Positions 28,849-37,334 of a DNA stretch of 64,000 nucleotides are shown in pieces. Every line of letters begins with the position of its first letter. The first letter of the stretch is position 1. Made by a program: the position numbers and the translations under genes. The DNA comes from Duganella sp. BJB480 (GTDB taxonomy: Bacteria > Pseudomonadota > Gammaproteobacteria > Burkholderiales > Burkholderiaceae_D): contig QVIN01000012.1 of the NCBI GenBank assembly GCA_003416985.1, positions 162,644 through 226,643 on the forward strand. Reading direction: 5' to 3'. The notes under the pieces are model-generated. The model saw nothing but the letters and a program-made list of their open reading frames with translations, made no database searches and had not been told where the DNA came from.

Positions 28849-29793
28849 TTATTTGTGGCTGGTCACGCTTTGTTCGATCCGGCTCTTAGCAAATGATACG
28901 GATGAATCAAGATATTTTAGCGCCGACTTGATGTCCCGCCAGCCGACATATTCCATGAGGCTCTTTACATCCCAACCGTCGGACGCCGCCCAGTTAGCAA
29001 AACCGCGGCGAAGCGAATGGCCGCTATATGCGCCAGCTGAGTCCAGGCCTCCATTTTTCAGCATTGCGCGCAACAGCGGCGCGATGCTGTCGATATGCAG
29101 GCCATTTTCTCCGACATGCCCCCAGCGATCAATGGCGCGATAGACTGGGCCGGAGGTCAGTTGCGCGGCGCCAACCCAATCCAAGTAGGCATCGACAGGA
29201 CACAAGCGCGACAACGCGGGCGCACGGAACGTGCTGCCGAGATTTTGCCGATCGCCCTTGGTCCGACCGAGGAAGCAACTGATGCCTTCGCCGGCGCTGG
29301 CCACGACATGCTCGACGCGAAGCCGACTCAGTTCGTCGCTGCGGAATCCGCGCCAGAACCCGAGCAGGATCAGCGACTTGTCCCGCAAATTGCGCAGCTC
29401 GCTGACGCGATCGTTGCCGAGCCGGGCGTCATCGACAGTGCGATCGAGCGCGCCAACGACGCGCTCCAGCTCATCGAGTTGCAGGGGCTTCGCCTGCTTC
29501 TCCTGCGCGGGATGTAGCGCCCGGATGCCGCGCATGGCTTGGCGGACGATGGGCGCCTTGGTCGGATCGGGAAAACCCTGGGCATTGTGCCACTGGGCGA
29601 GCGCAGCCAGGCGCTGCCTTAGCGTGCTGACGGCCAGCGTCTCGGCGTACTCCGCCAGATAGCGAGCCACACCGTCGGCAGTGGCGGGCAGCATGCCTTT
29701 CCATTGCACTTCGAAGTGCTCGATGGCGGAGCGGTAGCTCTGACGGGTGTTGTCCCGCGTCGCCGCTTCGATGTATTGATCAAGTTTGGACAT
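28849..29793 (-). CDS. Tyrosine-type site-specific recombinase/integrase
   Basis: 314 residues. An N-terminal SAM-like core-binding domain (about 1-100) precedes a catalytic domain with the full set of residues: Arg 151 (FWRGFRSDEL), Lys 179, HSLRRG at 259-264, Trp 285 and nucleophile Tyr 294 (ALKYLDS). It should catalyse integration/excision of a mobile segment. It starts 3 bp downstream of the abortive-infection-type gene (AGGAC ribosome-binding site), so both are one operon, unusual for a classic prophage integrase. Confidence 0.9.
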   Translation of the reverse strand: MSKLDQYIEAATRDNTRQSYRSAIEHFEVQWKGMLPATADGVARYLAEYAETLAVSTLRQRLAALAQWHNAQGFPDPTKAPIVRQAMRGIRALHPAQEKQAKPLQLDELERVVGALDRTVDDARLGNDRVSELRNLRDKSLILLGFWRGFRSDELSRLRVEHVVASAGEGISCFLGRTKGDRQNLGSTFRAPALSRLCPVDAYLDWVGAAQLTSGPVYRAIDRWGHVGENGLHIDSIAPLLRAMLKNGGLDSAGAYSGHSLRRGFANWAASDGWDVKSLMEYVGWRDIKSALKYLDSSVSFAKSRIEQSVTSHK

Positions 29794-29796
29794 GGA

Positions 29797-30564
29797 TCAG
29801 TGTCCTACCTTAGCCTGGATATAGTTGAATATCGTCCGGGTCGCGTTGGCGGCCAAGTGGGCCTCAGGTTCACCCAGCAGGTCATCGGACGGGTGCGCAA
29901 TGCTGCCGTTGTTGCGCAGGGAATTGATGGCGTCGATCGCGTTCGCAAACCCGTGCAGGACGCGCACCAGGTCATTGTCATACGAGCCAAGGTCCTTAAG
30001 TATCGGGTGTGCCGTGCGCAAGGCCTTGAACAGCGCGGTCAACGAGGCATCATCCGCCACCGTGATGCCTCCCTCAACGCACAGGCTTCGAAAATAGCCG
30101 TGCAGCGCCGTGTGCAGGCGGTCGACCGCGCTGACCGGGCCGCTGACACGCATCAGATGCTCGGCATCACTGAGTGCAAGCATTACCACGCCGCCGCTCG
30201 ACAGGCTGGAGGGCGCCTCGGTCTGGACACTTTGAAGATTCTTGCGCACAAAGATCGACAGGTTCGGGATCGCCGTCAACAGATGGCCGGTCAGTTTCGG
30301 ATGATTGATGAGCTGGTCCACAACGTCCCAGCCTTCACGGCAAAAACGCTCAAGCGCCTGCAGGACGCAGTCGCCATAATCAGGGTCTCGCCAATGCAAG
30401 CTGCGCAGTAGCCGCTCATGACGCTGGATGTAGTCGGAATGCCCGGATAAATGCCCGAACTCACGCCAGTCTTCCCCAGTGAATTCGCTGACGATCGCCG
30501 CCCGGAGCGCGAGGATCAGCGCACCGCGTTTTTTAGAATCACTGGTGTATTCGTCGAGCGTCAC
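29797..30564 (-). CDS. Abortive-infection (Abi_C-like) family protein
   Basis: 255 residues. The C-terminal segment SLRNNGSIAHPSDDLLG followed by AANATRTIFNYIQA matches the C-terminal domain found in abortive-infection family proteins, where His in 'G-(I/Y)-A/G-H' is conserved. The N-terminal two thirds are helical and unfamiliar. I chose the GTG at 30564 because TGGAGGTG lies 6 bp upstream; a GTG nine codons earlier has no such site. Possible anti-phage role, inferred from family name and mobile context only. Confidence 0.65.
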   Translation of the reverse strand: MTLDEYTSDSKKRGALILALRAAIVSEFTGEDWREFGHLSGHSDYIQRHERLLRSLHWRDPDYGDCVLQALERFCREGWDVVDQLINHPKLTGHLLTAIPNLSIFVRKNLQSVQTEAPSSLSSGGVVMLALSDAEHLMRVSGPVSAVDRLHTALHGYFRSLCVEGGITVADDASLTALFKALRTAHPILKDLGSYDNDLVRVLHGFANAIDAINSLRNNGSIAHPSDDLLGEPEAHLAANATRTIFNYIQAKVGH

Positions 30565-30778
30565 TATCGCACCTCCACAACAAAGCCTCACTGTAGCTGG
30601 CCAACCGCGAAATTACAGGGCAGGCGCCAAAAAACGGTGGATTTTTGGGCATCACACCGGATAATGCCACTTTATCCGATGTAAAATTTAAACGCAAACA
30701 GCCTTGGCATTTGACATTAAATAGTATGTAATAACGTGGTATGTAACATATTATCTTATTTCATCCTCGGGAGGCCCC
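30565..30778. promoter_or_regulatory. Divergent control region, Abi operon / KfrA-like gene
   Basis: 214 bp between divergent starts. It contains the inverted repeat CGGATA-N9-TATCCG (30658-30663 and 30673-30678) and two direct copies of GTATGTAAYA (about 30724-30748), plus a perfect TTGACA at 30711. KfrA-type proteins usually bind palindromes in their own promoter, so these are plausible operator sites for the downstream gene product. Confidence 0.5.
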
Positions 30779-31822
30779 ATGGCGCGGAGCGGACTATATA
30801 AATCGGACGTGCAAAAGGCGCGAGATGCCCTCATTTCGCAGGGTACGAACCCGTCGGTGGACGCCGTTCGTGTGGCGTTGGGTAACACCGGGTCCAAGAC
30901 CACCATCCACAAGTACCTCAAGGAACTGGAGGCCGAGGACGTCGGCGCGGGCGGGAAGCGCTCCTCGATCAGCGACGCCTTGCAGGATCTGGTTGAGCGG
31001 CTGGCCGCTCGGCTGCAGGAAGAGGCAGAGGAAGGAATAACGGCAATCCGCGCTGACGCCGACGCGAAGGCAGCCGCGCACGTGGCTTCCTTACAGGCGG
31101 CCCAGATGGAGAGCTCGCAGCTGCGGTCTTGCGTATCGGAGCTTGAAATAGCCCTAGAAAAGCAAGGCACGGCACTGACGGCAAGCCAGACCGATCACCA
31201 AAGCGAATCAACCATGCGTCAGGTCGCCGAGCAGCAGGTGGAGGATCTCAAGCAGCGCCTGGCCGAGAACGAGGCGCATCGCCAATCGCTGGAGGAGAAG
31301 CACCTGCACGCGCGCCAAGCGCTGGAGCACTACCGCCAGTCCGTAAAGGAGCAACGCGAAGCCGACATCCGGCGCCACGAGCAGCAGGTTCAGCAAGTGC
31401 AGGCCGAGCTACGCCTGGCGCAGCAAACCATCGCCGTCAAACAGGACGAAACGACCCGACTGAACCAGGAGGGAGCGAAACTGGTCACCGAGCTGTCGCA
31501 CGCCAAGCAGGACTTGTATGAGCAACTGACGCGGGGCCGCAAGCTGGAGGAGAAGATCGACACGCTGCAATGCCTGCATACCCATGCCGCGGACACGGAG
31601 CGCCAGCTTGCCGCGAAAATCGCCGAGGCGGAGCTTCTGGCCGAGCAGCTGGCTGCCGCCAACGACCAGATCACGCCGATAAAAACGCAGGTCCGTGAGT
31701 TGGAACTCTCGCTGGCCCAGGCTAATGCGAAGCTGCAGGGGCAGGAGCAAATCGGCGAGCAGTTGCGGGCCTATCTCGACAAGATCGCGGCCGCGCCAAA
31801 TGCGGCGGGGGCAGGTAAGTGA
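30779..31822 (+). CDS. KfrA-like DNA-binding coiled-coil protein
   Basis: 347 residues. N-terminal ~65 residues (VQKARDALISQGTNPSVDAVRVAL ... TTIHKYLKELE) match the KfrA_N helix-turn-helix domain; residues 70-335 are an almost unbroken, Gln/Glu/Ala-rich coiled coil. KfrA proteins are plasmid-encoded autoregulators with a filament-like tail; chromosomal relatives occur next to integrases on genomic islands. GGGAGG precedes the ATG. Divergent from the Abi-integrase operon and probably its regulator. Confidence 0.85.
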   Translation: MARSGLYKSDVQKARDALISQGTNPSVDAVRVALGNTGSKTTIHKYLKELEAEDVGAGGKRSSISDALQDLVERLAARLQEEAEEGITAIRADADAKAAAHVASLQAAQMESSQLRSCVSELEIALEKQGTALTASQTDHQSESTMRQVAEQQVEDLKQRLAENEAHRQSLEEKHLHARQALEHYRQSVKEQREADIRRHEQQVQQVQAELRLAQQTIAVKQDETTRLNQEGAKLVTELSHAKQDLYEQLTRGRKLEEKIDTLQCLHTHAADTERQLAAKIAEAELLAEQLAAANDQITPIKTQVRELELSLAQANAKLQGQEQIGEQLRAYLDKIAAAPNAAGAGK

Positions 31823-31922
31823 TCATTGCTTAATAGTTTACAACTGTTTTTTGAAAAATACCGGTTTTGTAATCGTTTTTGAGTCTGAATAACTGTTTTT
31901 GCGTACCTTCTGGCTGTACCCA

Positions 31923-32156
31923 TTAATTTGTGCAGCCTGCTTTGTCTTCCTGTTCAAGCACCTGCCTGAAACCAAAGGGACTTCGGCGGGCAGGATCGCC
32001 GCGCCGGCCTCGGAATACAAACACATGGCCGCTGAATGGATCTTCCTCCAGCGCCATCTGCACTTTCGCCGCCAAACCATTGAAGCCGGAGCGCATGTCG
32101 GTAGTGCCGGCTGCGAGCTATATCTTGGTGCAGGAGGGCAGCCCGCACGGAAGTCC
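31923..32156 (-). pseudogene. IS66-family tnpB remnant
   Basis: Minus-strand frame reads LPSCTKI[12 protein letters not shown] then [20 protein letters not shown] and [13 protein letters not shown], the core of the IS66 accessory protein TnpB. A nonsense codon (TAG at 32118-32120) replaces the conserved Trp before LAAG, and similarity ends after the GRRGD motif; the frame stops at 31923. No tnpA or tnpC is nearby, so this is a dead fragment. The rest of 31823-32448 holds no recognisable gene. Confidence 0.8.
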
Positions 32157-32448
32157 TTGGTAGATGACGCGCAAGCTGGCTACTTTTCGATTTTGGTTTT
32201 TTTGCAAAGTTACAATTCAAGAGAATTTTGCGGAAAAATGCGATATAGAATGGACTTCACATCACCAATTTGTTTTGACAATCCGCGCTCCCTGCTCTTG
32301 GTCGCGCTGACCGTGTTCCCTTTATGTGGAAAACAGTCGCCTGTTCGCATGAGCAGCGCCTGCATGCACAGCCTCGACTGGGTCTTTGGACTCCTCGCTG
32401 TCCGAGGCTTGAAATTGATTCTTTACCCACCGAGCAAAGGAGAAATTC

Positions 32449-32925
32449 ATGAGTTATCGTACAGCCGAGATCGTAGACGCAAAATCCGAAGGCACTAGCG
32501 TCGTGGACAAGAACTTGCACAGCTACGGTGCAATCAAAATTTTTCATGGTCCAATTTTCGCCGTCCACGCACAAAACAGCGACGCCGTCCGCCAGTATTT
32601 GAACCAGCCCGGCAATGGGCGTGTTCTGGTGGTGGACGCCGGCGCGGAGAAGAACGCCATCGTTGGCCTTCGCTCGGCACGGATGGCATTTGAAAATGGT
32701 TGGCGCGGGATTATCGTGAACGGATTTGTTCGAGACACCCAGGATATCCGCTCGATCGGCATCGGTGTAATCGCGTTGGGAGCAACGCCTCAGAAAGCCG
32801 TCAAAGCCAGCCCGTCCCAAGAGTCACCCGTTACCATCGGCGACGTGAAATTCACAGAAGGAAAATTTGTCTATGTCGACGAGGACGGTGTCGTCGTGCT
32901 CCCCGGTCCAGTCAACAATCAGTGA
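32449..32925 (+). CDS. RraA-like (HMG/CHA aldolase superfamily) protein
   Basis: 158 residues, compact RraA fold size. GRVLVVDAGAEKNAIVGL and FENGWRGIIVNGFVRD follow the RraA/4-hydroxy-4-methyl-2-oxoglutarate aldolase pattern. In metal-dependent aldolases an Asp sits 21 residues before the Arg of the RD pair; here that position is Leu 74 while Arg 95 and Asp 96 are kept, so ordinary aldolase activity is doubtful. AAGGAGA precedes the ATG. It is the first of four same-strand genes with a peptide, an RRE-diiron protein and an MmgE/PrpD protein, suggesting a pathway role rather than RNase E control. Confidence 0.75.
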   Translation: MSYRTAEIVDAKSEGTSVVDKNLHSYGAIKIFHGPIFAVHAQNSDAVRQYLNQPGNGRVLVVDAGAEKNAIVGLRSARMAFENGWRGIIVNGFVRDTQDIRSIGIGVIALGATPQKAVKASPSQESPVTIGDVKFTEGKFVYVDEDGVVVLPGPVNNQ

Positions 32926-32988
32926 AGCCTTGAACCTGCAATTACTTCTTAATATTCTTTTTCTGAACTCTTATCAATGGAGGTTGTC

Positions 32989-33147
32989 ATGGAAATTTCG
33001 AAAGACAAAAACGACAAAGCCGCAGTCATGGCAGAACCGCTTGCAAAAGAAAACGAACCCCGGCAACGTTTGCGCATAAAAGTCATACCGAGGGACGACG
33101 GCCCGGATATGAACTCGTCAACGGCAGAAGTGATTACGACCACTTAA
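32989..33147 (+). CDS. 52-residue peptide, candidate RiPP precursor
   Basis: Small ORF with an excellent ribosome-binding site (TGGAGG at 32978-32983, 5 bp before ATG). The peptide starts with a charged, Lys/Asp/Glu-rich half, has a beta-strand-like stretch QRLRIKVIPRDD in the middle, and ends in a short Ser/Thr-rich tail (MNSSTAEVITTT). Leader-strand plus variable tail is the usual plan of ribosomally made, modified peptides, and the next gene (11 bp downstream) begins with a peptide-recognition-type domain. Not homologous to any precursor I recognise; its role is inferred from context. Confidence 0.6.
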   Translation: MEISKDKNDKAAVMAEPLAKENEPRQRLRIKVIPRDDGPDMNSSTAEVITTT

Positions 33148-33158
33148 GGGACTGCGCC

Positions 33159-34151
33159 ATGCAAAATCATCCGCGGCTACGCCATGGAACGCTCATATCT
33201 CGCAGCGAGCAGAATTCGCTGGTTGCGATGGTCGGCCGTCGTTGCGTCGATATCGAAGTCGAAGAGGGCTCGAAAGACGCCTTGTTAAGGATGAAACGCT
33301 ACCTGACTGGAGATTACTCGATCGTGGAAATCGCCGCGCGCTTGGCGATTGAGGAATCCGATGTCAGGCGCGTCCTCGCACAGTTCGACGAAATCGGGAT
33401 ACTCGCCGCGCCTGCGCATACGGACCGTATCGGCCGCGAGGTTTTCCTGGAGCGCATCGACGAAACGGTGACTATGTGGCGCAGGCAGATGAGCTATCAT
33501 CCATTGTTCGGCAAGCTGGAAAGCGGGGCGGCGCGAATCGAAGTATTCCAAGGCCTGATCGTTGAAACCTATCACTACGTGAAATCCGCAACGACGCACA
33601 TCGCAAACGCGATTGCCCACTGTGAAAGTCCCGACTGGAAAGCGCTGCTCTCGCATTATTTTACGCAGGAACTGGGGCATGAAGCCCTGGTCCTGCAAGC
33701 GCTGACCGAAATGGGCTTTTCGAAGGACAAGATCGTCGCCTCCAATCCCAACATCGGTACGACCTCCCTGATCGGCAATCTATGCCATATCGGCAGCAAG
33801 TCGACGCTAGGGTATTTCCTGTGTCTGCGACTGATGGAAGGCCAATCGGAAACCGTGCATACCGGAATCGGCTCCCTTCGACGCATTGCGCAGCAATATG
33901 GCATCAAGGAATCCGCCATACAGCCCATCGTCACGCATGCTCTGATGGACGAACAAGGCGGGCATGGCAGGCTGCTGGAAGAGGCGCTGCAGTTCACCGA
34001 TGCCATCACCGTCGAAGAGGCGAATCTGGCCGTGAACTCGATGCATGATATGAAGCATTCGTTCGATCAATACTATGACCAAATACTGATGTACTACTCG
34101 AATGTGTCAAGTTACGTCCCGCGCCCCCGGATTGATTTTTTCTGCATCTAG
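33159..34151 (+). CDS. RRE-fused haem-oxygenase-like diiron oxidase (HDO)
   Basis: 330 residues. Residues 1-85 (RLRHGTLISRSEQ ... DYSIVEIAARLAIEESDVRR ... FDEIGIL) look like a PqqD/E1-type winged-helix RiPP recognition element. Residues 95-320 match the haem-oxygenase-like/TenA/PqqC fold of diiron oxidases, with plausible ligands Glu 136, ELGH at 171-174, Glu 227 or 231, and EQGGH at 265-269. Such enzymes use O2 to hydroxylate or cleave amino-acid substrates. AAGGGA precedes the ATG. Coupled to the peptide gene upstream and MmgE/PrpD gene downstream; it probably oxidises the peptide. Confidence 0.7.
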   Translation: MQNHPRLRHGTLISRSEQNSLVAMVGRRCVDIEVEEGSKDALLRMKRYLTGDYSIVEIAARLAIEESDVRRVLAQFDEIGILAAPAHTDRIGREVFLERIDETVTMWRRQMSYHPLFGKLESGAARIEVFQGLIVETYHYVKSATTHIANAIAHCESPDWKALLSHYFTQELGHEALVLQALTEMGFSKDKIVASNPNIGTTSLIGNLCHIGSKSTLGYFLCLRLMEGQSETVHTGIGSLRRIAQQYGIKESAIQPIVTHALMDEQGGHGRLLEEALQFTDAITVEEANLAVNSMHDMKHSFDQYYDQILMYYSNVSSYVPRPRIDFFCI

Positions 34152-34214
34152 CCAGTGCGGTGCCGATCCATCGAAGCAGACTTGAACCACCAGCCCGTCG
34201 CTGGAGGTCGCGAC

Positions 34215-35576
34215 TTGGCCAGGTTTGTAACGCAGTTCGATCCCAGGTCGCTCGACGCGGCGGATATCGAGCGGCTTACGCTACTTGTCATGGATCACCT
34301 TGGCGTCGCGCTCCGGGGAATGCGGCGCCAGGAGGCGTGCATGCTGCGAAAATGGGCAAGCCGTCACGCAGCTCCCGGTGCGACAATTCTGTTGGGGGGG
34401 AGCGGAACGGCGGATCCGTCGATTGCGGCGTTTGTCAACGCAGCCGCTGCACACACCGGCGAGATGGACGATACCCACGACGAATCGCTCAGTCATCCCG
34501 GCGCGGTTGTTATAGCAACGGCGTTGGCACTGGCGCCAGCGTTGAATACCACGGGCTTGGATTTTCTCGCAGCCATCGCCATGGGATATGAAGTTATGGC
34601 GCGGACGGGGATGGCGGTGCGCGCTGCAGCCATCGCCAGCAACGGTTTTCACCCGACGGGCGTTCTTGGCGGCTTTGGCGCCGCCGCCACGGCGGCAAGG
34701 CTTTTTCGGCTACCGTACGAGGATCTTCTTGCAGCTTGGGGCCTAGTGCTGTCTGCCGCCGGCGGCTCCATGCAATTTTCGGAAGAAGCCAGTGCATCGG
34801 GCGTAAAACAATTGCATGCGGCGCGCGCCGCCCAGGAAGGCATCCGTGCAGTCGACATGGTCATGCATGGAATCAGGGGCCCCATACGGGCTATCGAAGG
34901 CAGGTATGGTGCATGCCAATTGTTTGGCGGCAAGCCAGATTTTTCCCGACTCGATACAACCCTTTCGACACAGTTGCAAATACATCAGGTGACTATCAAG
35001 CTTTATCCATCTTGCCGCATGTGCCACTCCGCCATCGACGCGCTTCGACAATGTACCGACAATTTCACTCTCGACTGGAAGACGATCGAACGGATCCAGA
35101 TTTTCGGCCCCGCGAAATTGCTGGCCCAGCACATGCAGCGGCGGCCACAATCCATGTCTGCAGCGCAGTACAGCCTCCCCTACACGGTCGCTGCGGCGCT
35201 CCGCTTTCGTGGAGAGAGCATCGAACCATTCGAACACTGGAACCTCAATGACGAGGAAACGCTCACACTGCTGGATAAAGTGGCGGTTGTCCTCGACCCT
35301 TGCCTGGATCACGCCTTCCCCGCTCACCTCGGCAGCAAAGTAGCGCTGACCCTGACAAATGGCACACTACGAGAGGCCACGGTGCTGGACAGCCGAGGTA
35401 CGCCTTGGCGACCTCTTACAGACGCCGAAGTTACCAGCAAGTTCACCGCGCTGACATCCCAGGCAGGTATTACACAGTCCCATATCAGTCAACTTGAAAC
35501 GGCTGTTCGCGCTACACGCGAAGCCCCGAACCTGGGACAGTTGCAAATGGCGCTGGCATCTGCCAACAATCAATGA
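34215..35576 (+). CDS. MmgE/PrpD-family protein
   Basis: 453 residues, typical length for MmgE/PrpD (2-methylcitrate/cis-aconitate-type dehydratases and decarboxylases). Family motifs: AAHTGEMDDTHDESLSHPG, GFHPTGVLGGFGAAATAA and KLYPSCRMCHSAIDAL. I prefer the TTG at 34215 because GGAGGT lies 6 bp upstream and the protein then starts where the family starts; a GTG at 34155 has no ribosome-binding site. The enzyme would remove water or CO2 from a hydroxy acid. Its presence after the RRE-diiron gene suggests it acts on a hydroxylated side chain or released fragment, which is inference. Confidence 0.85.
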   Translation: MARFVTQFDPRSLDAADIERLTLLVMDHLGVALRGMRRQEACMLRKWASRHAAPGATILLGGSGTADPSIAAFVNAAAAHTGEMDDTHDESLSHPGAVVIATALALAPALNTTGLDFLAAIAMGYEVMARTGMAVRAAAIASNGFHPTGVLGGFGAAATAARLFRLPYEDLLAAWGLVLSAAGGSMQFSEEASASGVKQLHAARAAQEGIRAVDMVMHGIRGPIRAIEGRYGACQLFGGKPDFSRLDTTLSTQLQIHQVTIKLYPSCRMCHSAIDALRQCTDNFTLDWKTIERIQIFGPAKLLAQHMQRRPQSMSAAQYSLPYTVAAALRFRGESIEPFEHWNLNDEETLTLLDKVAVVLDPCLDHAFPAHLGSKVALTLTNGTLREATVLDSRGTPWRPLTDAEVTSKFTALTSQAGITQSHISQLETAVRATREAPNLGQLQMALASANNQ

Positions 35577-35836
35577 CTTAGAAGTATGCCGCATTTAATC
35601 CCACATCGAATTATCTTTGCACCGGGATGCTCAGTCACATAGCCATCAAAATCCGTCGTAAATTTACAACAACGCTATTCGCCAGATTTACCAGGACTTC
35701 CTTAGCGCGCTCCCGGTCCGATGCTACTTGGCGCTGCGGGCGAGCCGGAAGCCAAGAGATACAAATTTTTTTGAGACTAGCCACTCACGTATAGCATGAT
35801 GTAAAAATGCGGGGACTCCCCAGCGACGGAGAAATT

Positions 35837-36574
35837 ATGCAAAACCAGGTATCTAAAGCAAAGAATGTCATCAACCGCATTGCCGCCTTGGGAACACGAA
35901 ATCCACACATTGCATTGTCCGGCTGCCTATTCAGTGCCGGCAGCCTCTTGCTTATGACGAATGTTGTACCGACAGTTGCTGGAGCCTTGTTTGGTGCCGC
36001 AGCGTCGTTGCTGGGCGCGGGCGTCACCGAATTTAACAAGAAGAAATCAGATGCGTCAGACAAGGTTCGCCGGGAGACTGATGCCCGTCGTTACTTTGCA
36101 GCTGAGCTAAATAGAGCAGTCGAGCGCATGCTTTTTATACACCAAAGGGCGTGTGCAAACTTTATTTGCGCGTCCACGCAAAGTGATATGCCTAACGACA
36201 AACGAGAGGACTTTATCCCACATATGCCGACACTGTATCCGGACGCGCCACAGTTTCGCGATCTCTCCGGTGATGATGCGATGGCGTTGATTGCATTTTA
36301 TGACGTACTTCAGGCACTCGAGCGAAGCGTCGAAGATTGGTGGCAGAGAGAGGGGCAATTGTCAGTGAATATTTTTAACGCGTTCCTAGGACTTGCTACT
36401 GATGGTCTGCTTCATGCAAAAGAAGCTCTTGTTCGATTTGAGTTGGACCGCCTATATCCGCCACGCTACCAGGCTTGGAATCCCTTGTCGGAGCGCGTAG
36501 AGTCCGCTCTGAAGAGTTCAACCCAGATAATGGAGGCGCATCTAAAACGACACGAAGCTCCAAAAACAGCCTAA
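35837..36574 (+). CDS. Hypothetical membrane protein
   Basis: 245 residues. Two hydrophobic helices (IALSGCLFSAGSLLLM and VAGALFGAAASLLGAGV, about residues 30-70) form a hairpin, followed by a soluble helical C-terminal domain of ~170 residues with RRETDARRYFAAELNRAVER. GGAGA precedes the ATG at 35837. No family recognised. It stands alone between the peptide operon and the small-gene cluster. Confidence 0.65.
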   Translation: MQNQVSKAKNVINRIAALGTRNPHIALSGCLFSAGSLLLMTNVVPTVAGALFGAAASLLGAGVTEFNKKKSDASDKVRRETDARRYFAAELNRAVERMLFIHQRACANFICASTQSDMPNDKREDFIPHMPTLYPDAPQFRDLSGDDAMALIAFYDVLQALERSVEDWWQREGQLSVNIFNAFLGLATDGLLHAKEALVRFELDRLYPPRYQAWNPLSERVESALKSSTQIMEAHLKRHEAPKTA

Positions 36575-36865
36575 CCACCCGGGGCCAAGCAATCTGCCGG
36601 CAAGTATCGTGTTCATTTTTATTCATATAATCAGAGGCTTAGTCATCTTTCCGCGAAAACCCCGTAATCCCGGCCGCCCTTCAATATCGAAGGCATCAAC
36701 TTGCGCGGTACGTTTGATCTCCCACTGGCCGATTACGTCGCACGCCTTTTGCCCAGCATCGTTACCTCAGTCCAGATGGTCAAGAGAGCGGCCAGTGGAT
36801 GATTTGCGACACGTTTGCTTGCAGAATTGCTTTGATTTCAGCCCAAATCGCAGAAGGAACCTTAT

Positions 36866-37090
36866 ATGACTGACGAAGATTTCCGGGCGCAGGAGCGCAG
36901 CATGTTGACGCGTGAGGCGATGACCGCAGTCCATGCTGGACACGTCATCGACCATCAGACTGTGCAGGCGTGGGCTGACAGCCTAGGGGCAGACAACCCG
37001 CTGCTGGCTCCTTTTGTCCGCAATGAACCACCACTTAAGCTTCAAGGCATTGTTGAACTCGATGCCCGGCCTGAGATGCCGGAAGGCTGA
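36866..37090 (+). CDS. Small antitoxin-like hypothetical protein
   Basis: 74 residues with AGAAGGAA upstream. The segment AMTAVHAGHVIDHQTVQAW has the 'A---V-AG--IDH--V--W' shape seen at the C-terminal half of many type II antitoxins that precede ParE/RelE toxins. No toxin gene follows, so if it is an antitoxin it is an orphan. The 291 bp before it show no supported gene. Confidence 0.5.
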   Translation: MTDEDFRAQERSMLTREAMTAVHAGHVIDHQTVQAWADSLGADNPLLAPFVRNEPPLKLQGIVELDARPEMPEG

Positions 37091-37334
37091 ACGGGGCGCC
37101 GCTTCAGCCCCCCCCGGCTCTGGGGGCAAGGTTGTCGACCACAGCGGGCGTGCACGGAATTCGGAGAAAATTGCACGTATAGCATAAGTCCACCGTTAAA
37201 AGTAGATTGCGGCACTGACTACCGAAGCGATAGAATCAATCTGCAAGCATCTTGAACTTTTCCATGCAGCGCAACATTGTAAGCAGCGAACATGCCGTTA
37301 GTGAGGGGCAATTGCCTATAGCAGGTAAGCAATC

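Noticed and set aside
28849-31822. Assignment of the integrase/Abi/KfrA group to a named mobile defence family such as Gamma-Mobile-Trio
   Set aside because: Only a tyrosine recombinase is shared by eye; the other two genes cannot be matched without profile searches.
31899-32448. Open frame of ~180 codons before the RraA-like gene
   Set aside because: It overlaps the IS66 tnpB remnant on the opposite strand, has no ribosome-binding site and no protein-like pattern.
37091-37140. GC-rich hairpin (GCCCCC ... GGGGGC) after the antitoxin-like gene
   Set aside because: No T-run follows, so it does not meet the pattern of a Rho-independent terminator.
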